Positions 11,831 through 21,353 of a DNA stretch of 64,000 bases are shown piece after piece (within the stretch, counting starts at the first letter, position 1; every line of letters begins with the position of its first letter). This DNA is from CAVSKL01 sp963728475 [NCBI: Candidatus Eiseniibacteriota bacterium]. Lineage in GTDB: Bacteria > Eisenbacteria > RBG-16-71-46 > JABDJR01. The stretch covers positions 952,358-1,016,357 of the forward strand of contig CAVSKL010000002.1 of the NCBI GenBank assembly GCA_963728475.1, given 5' to 3'. Under the pieces are notes generated by a model. That model was not told where the DNA came from. It did no database searches and was given only the letters and a program-made list of their open reading frames with translations. A program made the translations under genes and the position numbers.

Positions 11831-14800
11831 TCAGGGGAGCCGGATGAGCCGGCGCACCACCGCGCCCGTGCGGTCGGCGGCCCGCACGAAATAGACGCCG
11901 GCGGGGACGGGGCGCCCCGCTTCGTCCCCGCCGTCCCAGCGCCAGCTCCCCGAGGCCCCGGCGGGCTCCACCCGGCGGAGGAGCCGCCCCCGCACGTCGA
12001 AGACCTCCAGGCGAAGGCGTTCCCCCGCCCCGGTCCAGGCGAACACCGCGGCCCCGTGGACGGGGCCGGGGGGGGCGGAGAGGGAGAGCCGCCCCCCCAC
12101 CGGGAGCGGAGCCTCGGCGAGAACGCGCCAGCCGTTCGCGCGGCCCAGCCCTTCCAGCCGTACCGAGCGGTCGCCGGCCGCGGGCGGGGCCGCGTCCACG
12201 CAGGCGCGCTCCTGCACCGGACCCTCCCAGCGCGCGGTCCCCGAAGGGACCCCGGCCACCCGGAGCGCGATGAGATCCTCGAACCCGCTTCCCTCCCAGC
12301 AGGCGCGGGCGCCGTCGGCGCTGAACGCGCTCACCGCGGGTACCACCGGGGTGGCGCGGGTGAGGCTCAGGTACCCGGTGCGGCCGGCGTCCCCGCGCGC
12401 GGTCGGCCAGGGGGCGGGCCGCCCCGAGGGTCCGAAGGGGAGCGACCAGATCCGGCCGGTGGTGTCGGCGGCCACCAGGTAGCGCCGTCCTCCCGCGTCC
12501 ACTACCGAGGGGGTGCCCTTCATGCCCGCCGGAAACCGGCGGGGAAAGCCCGCGAGCGGGGTGAGGTCGCGGTGCCAGGCGAGGAGCGTCCCGTCGGCGC
12601 GAAGCGCGACCAGGTCCGACTCCCAGTCCCCGTCGAGGTCGGCGCACAGCACCTCCCCCGCCAGGGGGCCCCCGGCCTCCACCGTGCGCAGGGTGCCGTC
12701 CTCGGCCACCAGGTGGATGCCCCCGGCGGCGTCCGCGGCCACCACCTCGATCGCCCCGGTGCCGGCGAACCCGGCCAGGGACAGGTGGGTGATGGGGGGC
12801 GCGAGGATCGTCCGGGTGAGCACGGCGGCGCCGCTGTCCCCGACCAGGTTCAGGATCTGGGTGGTGGACGGGTCCCCCGCTTGCGAGGCGACCACCGCCA
12901 CCAGGTACTGCCCGAATCCGTGGAACGCGCCGATCACCGGGGGGGCGGTGGGCCGTCCGGCGTCGAAGGTCCAGACCGGTTCCGGCCGGCGGGGATCGTA
13001 GACGGCGAGCACGCCGGCGGTGTCCACCCCCGCCACCACCGCGCCGGGGGTCACCGGAAGCGAGGCGATCGGCGCCACCGCCACCGTGGTCCCGGGGACG
13101 GGAATCCGGGTGGTGGGGAAGCCGGCGCCGGTCTCCACGGTGACCGTGCGCACCGAGTCGCCGTCGGGGATCCACAGCCGCGAATCGTTGCCCACGGTGG
13201 CCGCCACCGGCTGCCCGGCGCCGGGGGGAAGCGCGAGCGGGGCCGGCCAGAGCGCCCCCGCCCCTCCCGCCCGGAAGGCGCGGAGCGCGTCACCGTCCCG
13301 CCAGAACACCAGGGAAGCGCCGCCGTCGTGGACGAGGACGGAGGCGGGAAGGGTGTTCAGGGCGGCGCCGGCCGAGTCCGGATCGCCGGCTTCCCAGCCC
13401 GAGGCCACGGCGCCGGTCCCGGCGTCGAGCGCGGCCAGTCCGGCGGCGCCGGTGAAGACCACCAAGCCGTCGCCGTAGGGCGTGAGCCCGGCGGCGCCGG
13501 CGCGGACCCGGTCCCAGCCGCCCCCGGCGGCCTGGATCGCGGCGGCGTAGTCGGCCAGCCCTGAACCCAATACCGGAGCATGAAGGGGATCGTAGGGGAC
13601 CAGGCTCTGCGCGGTGCCGGTGATCCAGTCCCGGACCTGGGCGGCATCGGCGCCGGGCGCCACCGCGCGCAGGAGCGCCGCCTCGGCCGAGACCTGGGGC
13701 GCGCAGAACGAGGTTCCCGAGGGCTGCGCGTAGCCGGCGCTTCCGGTGAATCCGCTGTAGCTGGTGGTGGCCGCGCCCAGATAGAAGCCGGCGAGATCGA
13801 CCCAGGATCCGGAGTTGCTCCCGCCCGCCTTCTGCCCGAACTCGGTGACCCCGGCCACCCCCAGGCAGTCGACGCGCGAGGCCAGGTACTCGGCGGCGGT
13901 GGAGGAGGTGTTCTGGTTTCCGGCCGAACCCACCACCACCAGGTCGTGCCGGTCGATCGCGAAGTCCAGCGCCGCCCCCAGCCCGCCGAAGTCGATGCTG
14001 TCCCAGGAGCAGTTGGCCACCTGGGCGCCGTGGAGGGCGGCGAACTCCAGGGCCTGGGCGCAGAAGGTGAGATACACCACCGGCCCCGCCGAGGTGCTCT
14101 GCCAGCCGGCCCGGAGCGCCATGATCCGCGCCGGTGGCGCCGCCCCCGCGATCCCCTGGGCGTTGTCGGTGAGGGCGTTCACGAAGCCGGCGACCTCGGT
14201 GCCGTGGCCCGCGTAATCGGACGGGTCGGCGTCGGGGACGTGCGCGTCCTCCCCTGCCACCGGGGCGGCGGCCCCCAGGTCCGGGCCCACCGAGTCCACC
14301 TCCACGAAATCCCAGCCCAGGGTGTCGTCCACGTAGCCGTCGCCGTCGTCGTCCACTCCGGGGAGGCCGTGGATCTCGGCCTCGTTCCGCCAGAACACTC
14401 CGCTCCCCAGCGGGTTGTTTCCCCCCAGATCGGGATGATGAAGGTCGATCCCGCTGTCGATGATGGCCACGGTGACGGCGCGCCCCGCGGGGACGAACGG
14501 CCAGGCCCGGGTCGCCTGGAGCGAGAGCCCGCCGGGGTTGTAGAGCGGGAACTGGCGGAGGCCCGAGCCGGCGGTGAGATAGGGGTCGTCGGGAAGGGCG
14601 GCCGCCGGCATCACGCGGTCGGCTTCGGCGTTCACCACCGCGCCGGAGGCCGCCAGCGCGCGGATCCACGTGCCGTCGGCGGCGCCCGGGTCGGCGGCGC
14701 GTTCGGCGTGGAAGGTGAGGAGCGCGTAGCGGGCGAGCGGCCCGGTGCGGCTCTTGAAGAGGGAAGTGAGACGGGGGCCGAGCGCCTCCCCCCGGGGGGC

Positions 14801-14994
14801 ACCGGCACCTTCAGCGTCCCTGCGCGCAGCGCCCTGGCGCCGGCCTCGGTGAGCTGGAGCACGATCCGCCCGGGAACCTCGGACTGGGCGCGCGCGCCCG
14901 GGGGTAGGAGCAAGAGGAGGACGGAGGCCAGAAAGACCGCGACGGCGCGGGCGGGGGCTTTTTTGCGCCCCCGGGGCGGGACGTGCTTCGGCAT
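11831..14994 (-). CDS. Secreted S8 subtilisin-like protease, reading frame broken by a one-base shift
   Basis: Exported serine protease of family S8. The catalytic triad is intact: Asp in VAIIDSGIDLHHPDL, His in DYAGHGTEVAGF, Ser in PSGTSFCAPQVSAEAA. After the protease domain come beta-propeller/VCBS-like repeats, then a C-terminal sorting tail (LEVFDVRGRLLRRVE, SWRWDGGDEAGR, AGVYFVRAADRTG). The uninterrupted frame only reaches back to a GTG at 14638 and has no signal peptide. The missing N-terminus is in the next frame from ATG 14994: MPKHVPPRGRKK, a hydrophobic stretch, ARAQSEVPGRIVLQLTEAG. The frames join at a C6G6 run near 14788-14799; one extra G there would make a single protein of about 1054 aa. 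Either a sequencing indel or an inactivating or slippage site. Function secure, frame status uncertain. Confidence 0.8.
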
Positions 14995-15073
14995 GAGCCG
15001 GAGTCTAGCACGCCTCTTGACGCCGCTTCGGCCCCGCCGTACGGTCGCGGGGCCCCGAACACGGAGGTACCCC

Positions 15074-15622
15074 ATGATCGCCACGTCGCGAGAACGCCTC
15101 AAGGAAATCCTGATCCACGAGAGCCTCCTCCGGGGCGAGTTCGTCCTCGCCTCCGGCCAGAAGAGCTCCTTCTACCTGGACGTTCGCCGCACCAGCATGC
15201 ACCCCGAGGGAGCCGCCCTCTGCGCGGAACTCATCCTGGACGAGATCGCCGACCTGGACGTGGCCGCGATCGGCGGCCCGGTGCTGGGGGCGGCGCCCCT
15301 GGTCGGCGCGCTGGCCGCGATGAGCCACGCCCGAGGCCGGCCGCTCCCCGCGTTCCTGGTCCGCAAGGAAGCCAAGGGCCACGGCACCGCCAAGCTCATC
15401 GAGGGGAACTTCCCGGTGGGACGCCCGGTGGCGCTGGTGGAGGACGTGGTCACCACCGGGGGCTCGGTGCTCCGCGCGGTGGCGGTGGCCCGCGGCGAGG
15501 GCGCGCAGGTGAGCCGGGTGGTATGCGTGGTGGACCGCGAGCAGGGCGGGGCCGAGGCCTTCGCCGAGCAGGGGGTGGATTTCCGGGCCCTCTTCCGCGT
15601 GTCCGAGCTCCTGGAGGGCTGA
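15074..15622 (+). CDS. pyrE: Orotate phosphoribosyltransferase
   Basis: Pyrimidine biosynthesis enzyme that transfers ribose-5-phosphate from PRPP to orotate to make OMP. The 182-aa protein starts MIATSRERLKEILIHESLL at ATG 15074, with GGAGG about seven bases upstream. The PRPP-binding loop VALVEDVVTTGGSV is complete, and the orotate-site features ASGQKSSFYLDVR and RKEAKGHG are present. Length fits the short PyrE class. It is followed after seven bases by a Nudix hydrolase gene in the same direction, then tatA, so the three may share a transcript. Secure. Confidence 0.96.
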   Translation: MIATSRERLKEILIHESLLRGEFVLASGQKSSFYLDVRRTSMHPEGAALCAELILDEIADLDVAAIGGPVLGAAPLVGALAAMSHARGRPLPAFLVRKEAKGHGTAKLIEGNFPVGRPVALVEDVVTTGGSVLRAVAVARGEGAQVSRVVCVVDREQGGAEAFAEQGVDFRALFRVSELLEG

Positions 15623-15629
15623 GCCCGGC

Positions 15630-16115
15630 GTGGGCGAGCGGCTGCGCTGTCCCCATTGCGGGCGGCTCCTGGATCGCTGGGACCAGCCGCGGGTCACCGT
15701 GGACGCGGTGGTGCTCAACGGCCGGGGGGAGGTGCTCCTGATCGAGCGGCGGAACGATCCGCCGGGGTGGGCGCTTCCCGGCGGGTTCGTGGACGCGGGC
15801 GAGACCCTGGAGCGGGCGGCGGCCCGGGAGCTGGAAGAGGAGACCGGACTCCGGGCGGAATCGCTCACCCAGTTCCACACCTATTCCGACCCCCACCGCG
15901 ACCCCCGGCACCCCACCGTCTCCACCATCTTCCTGGTCCGGGCGGCGGGACGGCCGGTCGCCGGCGACGACGCGGGCCGGGCGGAGTTCTTCCCCCTCGA
16001 CGGCCTCCCCGAACCCCTGGCCTTCGACCACGGGAGAATCCTCACCGACGTGGTGCGGTTCCGGGCGACCGGGCGCCGGCCGGGGGAAGCGGGGGCGGCC
16101 GGCGGAGGTAGTTGA
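15630..16115 (+). CDS. Nudix hydrolase (ADP-ribose pyrophosphatase-like)
   Basis: A 161-aa Nudix pyrophosphohydrolase. The Nudix box is complete (GGFVDAGETLERAAARELEE, then ETGL) and follows the substrate strand IERRNDPPGWALPGG. The N-terminus MGERLRCPHCGRLLD carries one CxxC pair, half of the zinc ribbon seen in NudC-type or ADP-ribose Nudix enzymes. The start is GTG 15630, seven bases after pyrE, with GGAGGGCTGAG at the pyrE end as ribosome site. The family hydrolyses nucleoside diphosphates linked to another moiety; the exact substrate cannot be read from the sequence. Confidence 0.9.
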   Translation: MGERLRCPHCGRLLDRWDQPRVTVDAVVLNGRGEVLLIERRNDPPGWALPGGFVDAGETLERAAARELEEETGLRAESLTQFHTYSDPHRDPRHPTVSTIFLVRAAGRPVAGDDAGRAEFFPLDGLPEPLAFDHGRILTDVVRFRATGRRPGEAGAAGGGS

Positions 16116-16150
16116 TAGGTCGGGGCCGGGCCCCGTCCGGGGCCCTGTGC

Positions 16151-16156
16151 TAGACT
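16151..16156 (+). promoter_or_regulatory. Candidate -10 element for tatA
   Basis: TAGACT at 16151-16156 in a GC-rich context, 67 bases upstream of the tatA ATG. No matching -35 at the standard spacing, so this is tentative. Confidence 0.3.
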
Positions 16157-16222
16157 CGGGGGTTGAGACCTTGCGGCCGGGTGTTCGGCCGCGGTCCGGG
16201 CGTAAACGTCCAGGGAGCAAGC

Positions 16223-16504
16223 ATGTTCGGAATCGGCGGGCAGGAACTGCTCATCATCTTCCTCATCGTCCTTCTGTTGTTCGGGGCCAACCGGATCCCG
16301 GAGATCGCGCGGGGTCTGGGGCGGGGCATCCGCGACTTCAAGCGGGCCACCCGGGACATCGAGGACGACCTCGATCTGCGCGACGACGAGGCGGAGCGGA
16401 AGCGGATCGCACGCCGCAACGCCGCCCGGGTCGGCGAGACCCACTCCGAGGCCCCCGCCGAGCCCCACCCGGAGCGCCCCGCCTCCAAGGAGACCGCCAA
16501 CTAG
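16223..16504 (+). CDS. tatA: Twin-arginine translocase subunit TatA/TatE
   Basis: Small membrane protein that forms the translocation pore of the Tat system, which exports folded proteins. From ATG 16223 it is 93 aa: [21 protein letters not shown] is the single N-terminal membrane helix, followed by the hinge [21 protein letters not shown], the amphipathic helix, and a charged tail rich in Glu, Asp and Arg. The longer open frame from 16163 adds 20 residues unlike TatA, and AGGGAGC sits ahead of 16223, so the short start is taken. No tatC lies in the window. An intrinsic terminator follows directly. Confidence 0.93.
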   Translation: MFGIGGQELLIIFLIVLLLFGANRIPEIARGLGRGIRDFKRATRDIEDDLDLRDDEAERKRIARRNAARVGETHSEAPAEPHPERPASKETAN

Positions 16505-16529
16505 GGGCGGCCCCGGACTCCGGAACGCG

Positions 16530-16563
16530 AACGCCGGTCCCCTTCCCGGGAACCGGCGTTTTC
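16530..16563 (+). terminator. Intrinsic terminator after tatA
   Basis: AACGCCGGT pairs with ACCGGCGTT across a 13-base loop (16530-16560), followed by a short T-run. It separates tatA from the convergent HerA-like gene and may work in both directions. Confidence 0.7.
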
Positions 16564-16608
16564 TCATGCCCGGGCGCGGCGGGGGCCGCGCCGCGCGGGC
16601 CCCGGCGG

Positions 16609-19035
16609 TCACTCCGCGTCGGGAACCCAGAGGAGAGCCACCTCCTCCACCTGGACGTCGTCGCGCTCCAAGGTCACCGGGAAGGTCTCGATCCGGGCCG
16701 CCTGGGCCTGGCGGCCGGCACGGATCCGCTCGGACTCGCGGGCCAGCTGAGCCTCCAGCGCGTCGAGCTCGGCCTGTGCGCTCCGGAGCTCGGACTCCTC
16801 GCGCGCCACCCGCGCCCGCGCGTCCCCGGCCATCCGCCTCCCACGGGCCGCCCGGGTCAATCCGCTCGTGGAGCGGCGCCCGCCCAGGAACATGCCGAGC
16901 AGCGTCACCCCCACGTCCAGCGCCACCTCGCCGGTGCGGGCGCCGGCCTGGGAGTGCGCGCGGTCCACGTCCAGCCCTTCCTTCTCCAGCTTGTCGCGGG
17001 CCCGCCGCTCCTTGGTCGCGTAGCTCTCGCGGAGCGCGGCCAGGTCGCGGTCGGCGGTGTCCTCGGCCAGGCGCCGCACCCGCGTCTCGAAGCCGTCGCG
17101 CGCCTCCCCCACCCGCGAGTACTCCTTGAACTCCGGCGCGTAGTAGAGCTCCATCCGCTCCGCCTGATAGAGCGCGTCCTTCAGGCTCCGCTCCAGCTCG
17201 TCGTAGGTCCTGCGCTCCTGGAGCGCGGGGGGAAGGGGCTCGAAGCCCACCCCGGTCACGCCCTCCGGGCTCAGTTCCCCGGTGAGATCGGGGGCGTCGG
17301 GAGCGGGCCATCTCCAGCCCGAGCTTCCGGTGAGGGGGAAGATGAGCCGCCATTCGGACTGGGTGTGTTCGAGGCCGGCCTTGCGTTCGTCGAACCGCAC
17401 CCGGGCCCGGCCCAGGATGCCGGCGCGATAACGCTTGGGCGGCCCGGGGTGGGACCCCGCCACCGCTCCCCCCGGGCGGTCGGGAGCCAGGGCCCGTGGC
17501 TCCAGGAAGTACACCGGCACCCCGTCCGGGACCGCCTGCGCCGCCCCCGGAACGGAACCCCCGGCGGGCGCCGAGTCCGCGGGCGTAGCGGGGGCCGCGG
17601 CGGGCGCGTTGGCCGGGGCGGCCGCGCCAGCGGACGGGGCCTCGGAGAAGGCCGCGCGCATCTCCGGGGAAACCAGTCCCCGCAACTCCTCCCGCGTGAG
17701 CGGCCCCCGGAGATACGAGAGCGCCCACCGGGTAGAGAAAATCCGCGCCCCCCCCTTCTCGTGAACGTTGCGGAACAGAAACTGGCGCGGCTTGAGCGAG
17801 GCGATGGCGGCGTCATTGTCGGAGCGGGTCTCGCCGCCGGCCACCACGTCCAGCCCGTCCAGGAGCCGGTCCTTGTCGCGCTCGGTGGAGAGCCGGCCCA
17901 CCGCCCAGATTCCCGCGTTGGTGAGCGCCTTGTAGTCCAGGTCCACCGGGTTCTGGGTCGCCACCACCAGGCCCACCCCGAACGCCCGCGCCTGCTTGAG
18001 CACGGTCAACATCGGGGCCTTGGTGGGCGGGTTGGCGGGATGCGGAGGCAGGAGCCCCCACACCTCGTCCATCACCACCAGGAGCCGCAGCGACCCCGTC
18101 CCGCTTTGCCGGCGCATCCACCCCACCACCTCGCCCAGGAGGAGCGAGGCGAACATCATCCGGTCCTCCTCCCCCAGGTGCGCGGTGTAGAAGTGGACGA
18201 GCGGGGTCTTTCCCGCCGGCGCGGCCAGGAGCCGGTCGAGTTCCAGCGGCACCCCTTGCTGCCAGGCCGCGAAGGCGGGGCTGGCCAGGAGCGCGTTCAG
18301 CTTCTGCATGGTGCGCGAGCGGTCGGCGGGGGGATAAAACGTGTCCACGTGCAGCACGCCCAGCTTGGCGAAGGGCGGGTGAAGGAGGTAGCCGAGGATC
18401 GCCTCCAGCCCCGGCCGCTCCCCCGCCCGCCAACGGTCCTCCAGAAGGTTGGCCAGGAAGATGTGGGGCGGGCTCTGGAGCGGGTCCGCGTCCTCCCCCG
18501 CCCGGGTGAGGAGCGCGGAGACCGCGGCCGAGATCCGCTCGCGGATCACCTCCGCGTCGCGGTCCCAGTCCAGGTCCCCGGGGTCGAACCCCGAGAGCAC
18601 GTTCACCGGAAGGCCGGCATCGCTCCCCGGGGTGAAGAGCCGCCGCTCGCAGCTCCCGGCGAGCCGGCGCAGCCGGTCGAGGCCGCCGTCGGCCGCGATC
18701 CCCGCCTTCCAGCGCCCGGCGGTCTCGGCGGCCAGCGCCTGGGGGGTGATCCCCCTCCGGCGCGCCTCCTCCGCGTCCACCCAGGGAAGGAACGACTCGG
18801 GCGCGAGGTCGGGGAAGGTGAGGAACAGGTCGGCGAGGTCTCCCTTGGGATCCACCACCACCACCGGAATCCCGGCCAGGAGCGCCTCCTCGGCCAGCGA
18901 CACCAGGAGGCCCGTCTTGCCGCTCCCGGTCATTCCCACCACCGCGCCGTGGGTGGTGAAGTCGGCGGGATCGACCCGAAGCGGGGTCGGGGGTTCGGCG
19001 CGCACGCTCCCCAGCAGGAATCCGGATTCGTTCAT
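16609..19035 (-). CDS. HerA-like ATPase (DUF87/helicase HerA domain) with C-terminal coiled coil
   Basis: An 808-aa P-loop ATPase of the HerA/FtsK-like superfamily. Walker A VVGMTGSGKTG is at residues 32-42 and Walker B LLVVMDEVWG is near residue 321; the HerA-type motif VATQNPVDLDYKAL follows. After an Ala/Pro-rich linker (about residues 460-500) comes a long charged coiled coil (RDLAALRESYATKERRARDK). Between the coils a small hydrophobic, glycine-rich segment (GVTLLGMFLGG) could touch a membrane. Relatives act as hexameric DNA translocases, classically with the nuclease NurA; no nurA is next to it. The gene is followed by nothing in the same direction and lies eight bases downstream of a membrane protein gene, suggesting one operon. 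DNA-related role is inferred. Confidence 0.85.
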   Translation of the reverse strand: MNESGFLLGSVRAEPPTPLRVDPADFTTHGAVVGMTGSGKTGLLVSLAEEALLAGIPVVVVDPKGDLADLFLTFPDLAPESFLPWVDAEEARRRGITPQALAAETAGRWKAGIAADGGLDRLRRLAGSCERRLFTPGSDAGLPVNVLSGFDPGDLDWDRDAEVIRERISAAVSALLTRAGEDADPLQSPPHIFLANLLEDRWRAGERPGLEAILGYLLHPPFAKLGVLHVDTFYPPADRSRTMQKLNALLASPAFAAWQQGVPLELDRLLAAPAGKTPLVHFYTAHLGEEDRMMFASLLLGEVVGWMRRQSGTGSLRLLVVMDEVWGLLPPHPANPPTKAPMLTVLKQARAFGVGLVVATQNPVDLDYKALTNAGIWAVGRLSTERDKDRLLDGLDVVAGGETRSDNDAAIASLKPRQFLFRNVHEKGGARIFSTRWALSYLRGPLTREELRGLVSPEMRAAFSEAPSAGAAAPANAPAAAPATPADSAPAGGSVPGAAQAVPDGVPVYFLEPRALAPDRPGGAVAGSHPGPPKRYRAGILGRARVRFDERKAGLEHTQSEWRLIFPLTGSSGWRWPAPDAPDLTGELSPEGVTGVGFEPLPPALQERRTYDELERSLKDALYQAERMELYYAPEFKEYSRVGEARDGFETRVRRLAEDTADRDLAALRESYATKERRARDKLEKEGLDVDRAHSQAGARTGEVALDVGVTLLGMFLGGRRSTSGLTRAARGRRMAGDARARVAREESELRSAQAELDALEAQLARESERIRAGRQAQAARIETFPVTLERDDVQVEEVALLWVPDAE

Positions 19036-19042
19036 GTCCCGA

Positions 19043-20164
19043 TCACCCCCGGGCCGCGCTCCGGGCGTCGGCCAGCTCGTGCTCGGCGCGGAGTTCGCGC
19101 ACCCGCCGCTGCTCCGAACCGCTCAGGAAGTAGATGGCGATGAAGATGAGCGCCAGCGAGACCCACTCCGCCCCGGAGGGGTACTTCTCGCTCCAGAACA
19201 GGCCGAACAGAAGAGTGGCCACGGTGCCCGCGATGAGCGAGGTGAGGCGGTTCACCAGTCCGGCGAAGGTGGCGGTGCGTCCCTTGAACATGAACAGGAA
19301 CACCGAGAAGAACGCCACCGCCCCGAACGCCATCCCGGCCAGGATCGCTCCCGGCCACTGGGGAAGGGGATGGGCGAACGCGCCCCGGTACTGGTCGATC
19401 ACCGCTCCGCCCCATCCGAACAGGGTCGGCGACCGGTAGATCAGGAACCCGACCAGGATGAGGACCAGGGTGGAGGAGATCTGCTCCACCGCGAAGAAGC
19501 CCTTGTTGTCGAGCGGCTTCCCCTTGCCCCGGGTGTTCTTGTAGTAGTTCATGATGTAGATGCGGATCGAGTAGGCGCCGATGTAGCTGAAGAAGATGAT
19601 CACCGCCGCCCGGTTGTGGATGAACGCGAAGCCGTTCCGGGTGTGGGCGAACACCGTGTCCATGGCCACCGCGGCGATGGCGAAGAGCACCGCCACGTTT
19701 TCCTGCCAGTACACCTTCTTGTCCAGGAGCCCCTGCCGGGACTGGATCGCGTCCACCACCCGGCCGATCAGGATCACGCTTCCCCGCATGATCACCATCG
19801 CCACCATCACCGAGATGGGGAGGGTGTACATGAGGGTGGTGGTGGGAATGACCACCGCGGTCATGACGCCGGAGGGAACGATGTAGAAAAGCTCGCTCGG
19901 GATCTCGAGGCCGCCCACCTTCACCAGCCGGATCGAGCGGATGCGGTACCAGCGCCAGACCAGGACCACCCCGGTGGCGATGAAGGTTCCCCCGATGGTG
20001 CTGTAGACCAGGAACTGGGTTCCGGTCATGCCGGGGAGCCCGAGCGCGGGGCTTCCCAGGAAGTACTTCACCGTGACTCCGGTGATCACGTAGAAGAAGA
20101 AGTAGCCGATACAGAGTTGAATCAGGCGGCCGGTGCTGCCCTCGCTTGTCTTCCACATCGTCAC
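19043..20164 (-). CDS. Polytopic membrane protein, EamA/DMT-like, function unknown
   Basis: A 373-aa integral membrane protein with about ten hydrophobic segments, for example LIQLCIGYFFFYVITGVTV near the N-terminus and GAEWVSLALIFIAIYFLSG near the C-terminus. The ten-helix layout and length resemble drug/metabolite transporter (EamA) proteins, but no diagnostic motif was seen, so the assignment stays loose. The start is GTG 20164, seven bases after an AAGGAAGG ribosome site; ATG 20158 is an alternative. Eight bases separate its stop from the HerA-like gene, so the two are probably co-transcribed. It ends in a charged Arg/Glu-rich cytoplasmic tail. Confidence 0.7.
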   Translation of the reverse strand: MTMWKTSEGSTGRLIQLCIGYFFFYVITGVTVKYFLGSPALGLPGMTGTQFLVYSTIGGTFIATGVVLVWRWYRIRSIRLVKVGGLEIPSELFYIVPSGVMTAVVIPTTTLMYTLPISVMVAMVIMRGSVILIGRVVDAIQSRQGLLDKKVYWQENVAVLFAIAAVAMDTVFAHTRNGFAFIHNRAAVIIFFSYIGAYSIRIYIMNYYKNTRGKGKPLDNKGFFAVEQISSTLVLILVGFLIYRSPTLFGWGGAVIDQYRGAFAHPLPQWPGAILAGMAFGAVAFFSVFLFMFKGRTATFAGLVNRLTSLIAGTVATLLFGLFWSEKYPSGAEWVSLALIFIAIYFLSGSEQRRVRELRAEHELADARSAARG

Positions 20165-20238
20165 GTACCCGCCTTCCTTTCCCCGTGAGGGTCGTCCCCT
20201 CCGGTTCCCGGCGCCGCGCGTTCCCGTCCCGGTTCAAG

Positions 20239-20273
20239 ACGAGGACCCGGGCCGCCGGGCCCCGGGTCCTCGT
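20239..20273. terminator. Long inverted repeat, probable terminator of the LysR gene
   Basis: ACGAGGACCCGGG (20239-20251) pairs perfectly with CCCGGGTCCTCGT (20261-20273), a 13-bp stem with a 9-base loop. It lies between the LysR gene and the downstream membrane-protein gene, both on the minus strand. There is no T-run, so termination is inferred from the stem alone. Confidence 0.5.
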
Positions 20274-20335
20274 GCCGAATCATACGCCCCTGGTCGCGGG
20301 TTTCCGCGCGGCTTCCGCCGCCCCGGCGCGATCCC

Positions 20336-21268
20336 TCAGGCGCCCTTCTTGACCAGGGCCGCCTCGGGGACGTGCTCCAGGGTCCACGCCTTCAGGTGCT
20401 CGATGAACTCCTGGGCCGGCCGGCTCAGCACCCGCCGCTCCTTCCAGTAGACGGTGATCGGACGCTCCATCTTGGTCTCGGGAATGTCGAGCATCTTGAG
20501 CGTCTTGTCCTTGATCTCGTGCTCCACCGCGATCACCGGCAGGAAGGCCAGCCCCATGCCCGTCACCGCCAGATGTTTGATGGTGGCGATGTTGGTGAGC
20601 TCGAGCACGTAGTCCAGGTTCAGCCCGAGGCTCTTGAAATGGGTGTCGATCATGATCCGGGTGGGAGTGCCCGGCTCGTAGCCGATGAACTTCTGGTCGG
20701 CCAGGTCCTTGAGCGTGAGCTTCCGCTTCTTGGCCAGCGGATGGGATCCGGGGGCGACCAGGATCATGCTGTTCTGCATGATCACCGACGACTCGAGCTG
20801 CGGGTACTGCCGGTTCCAGGCGATGAGCGCCACGTCCACCTGGTTCTCCTGGAGCATCTCCAGCACCAGGTTCGAGCTGTGCATCTCCAGGTTGATCTGA
20901 ACGTCGGGGAACCGGTGGTGGTACTCGGTGAGGATCTCCGGGAGCAGGTAGATCCCGATGGAGTTGACCACGCCCACGTTCAGGGGGCCGCGGACCTCCT
21001 TTTCGGCGAGGATCATGGCCCGCTTCATCTCCTCGTACGTCTCGTACATGCGTGAGGCGTACCGGAAGACGAGCTCACCGGTGTCGGTGAGAGCCATGCC
21101 CCCCTTGGTTCGGTTGAAGAGCGTGGTATCCAGGGATTCCTCCAGCTGCTTGAGCTGGGTGCTGAGGGCCGACTGGGCGATCAGCAGCTCCTTGGACGCC
21201 TTGCTCACGCTCTTGTGCACCGCCACCCGGTAGAAGTAATAGAGGTGATTGAAGTTGCATGGGAGCAT
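20336..21268 (-). CDS. LysR-family transcriptional regulator
   Basis: A 310-aa LysR-type regulator. The N-terminal winged helix-turn-helix is clear (NHLYYFYRVAVHKSVSKASK, then AQSALSTQLKQLEESLDTTLF), followed by the linker helix and a type 2 periplasmic-binding-protein effector domain (GPLNVGVVNSIGIYLLPEIL, VALIAWNRQYPQ). It begins MLPCNFNHLYYFY. Codon use is noticeably less GC-rich than its neighbours (Lys and Ile residues are frequent). Nearest genes are glpD, transcribed the same way from upstream, and the membrane protein downstream. LysR proteins often control adjacent genes, but no target can be named from the sequence. Confidence 0.92.
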   Translation of the reverse strand: MLPCNFNHLYYFYRVAVHKSVSKASKELLIAQSALSTQLKQLEESLDTTLFNRTKGGMALTDTGELVFRYASRMYETYEEMKRAMILAEKEVRGPLNVGVVNSIGIYLLPEILTEYHHRFPDVQINLEMHSSNLVLEMLQENQVDVALIAWNRQYPQLESSVIMQNSMILVAPGSHPLAKKRKLTLKDLADQKFIGYEPGTPTRIMIDTHFKSLGLNLDYVLELTNIATIKHLAVTGMGLAFLPVIAVEHEIKDKTLKMLDIPETKMERPITVYWKERRVLSRPAQEFIEHLKAWTLEHVPEAALVKKGA

Positions 21269-21353
21269 GGGAAGGGTTGGTCCTCGCTTCTATGGACGAT
21301 TCCCCGGCGATTCGGGAGATCTCGATGAGTTGTACTAGCTCTACGCATAGGGG

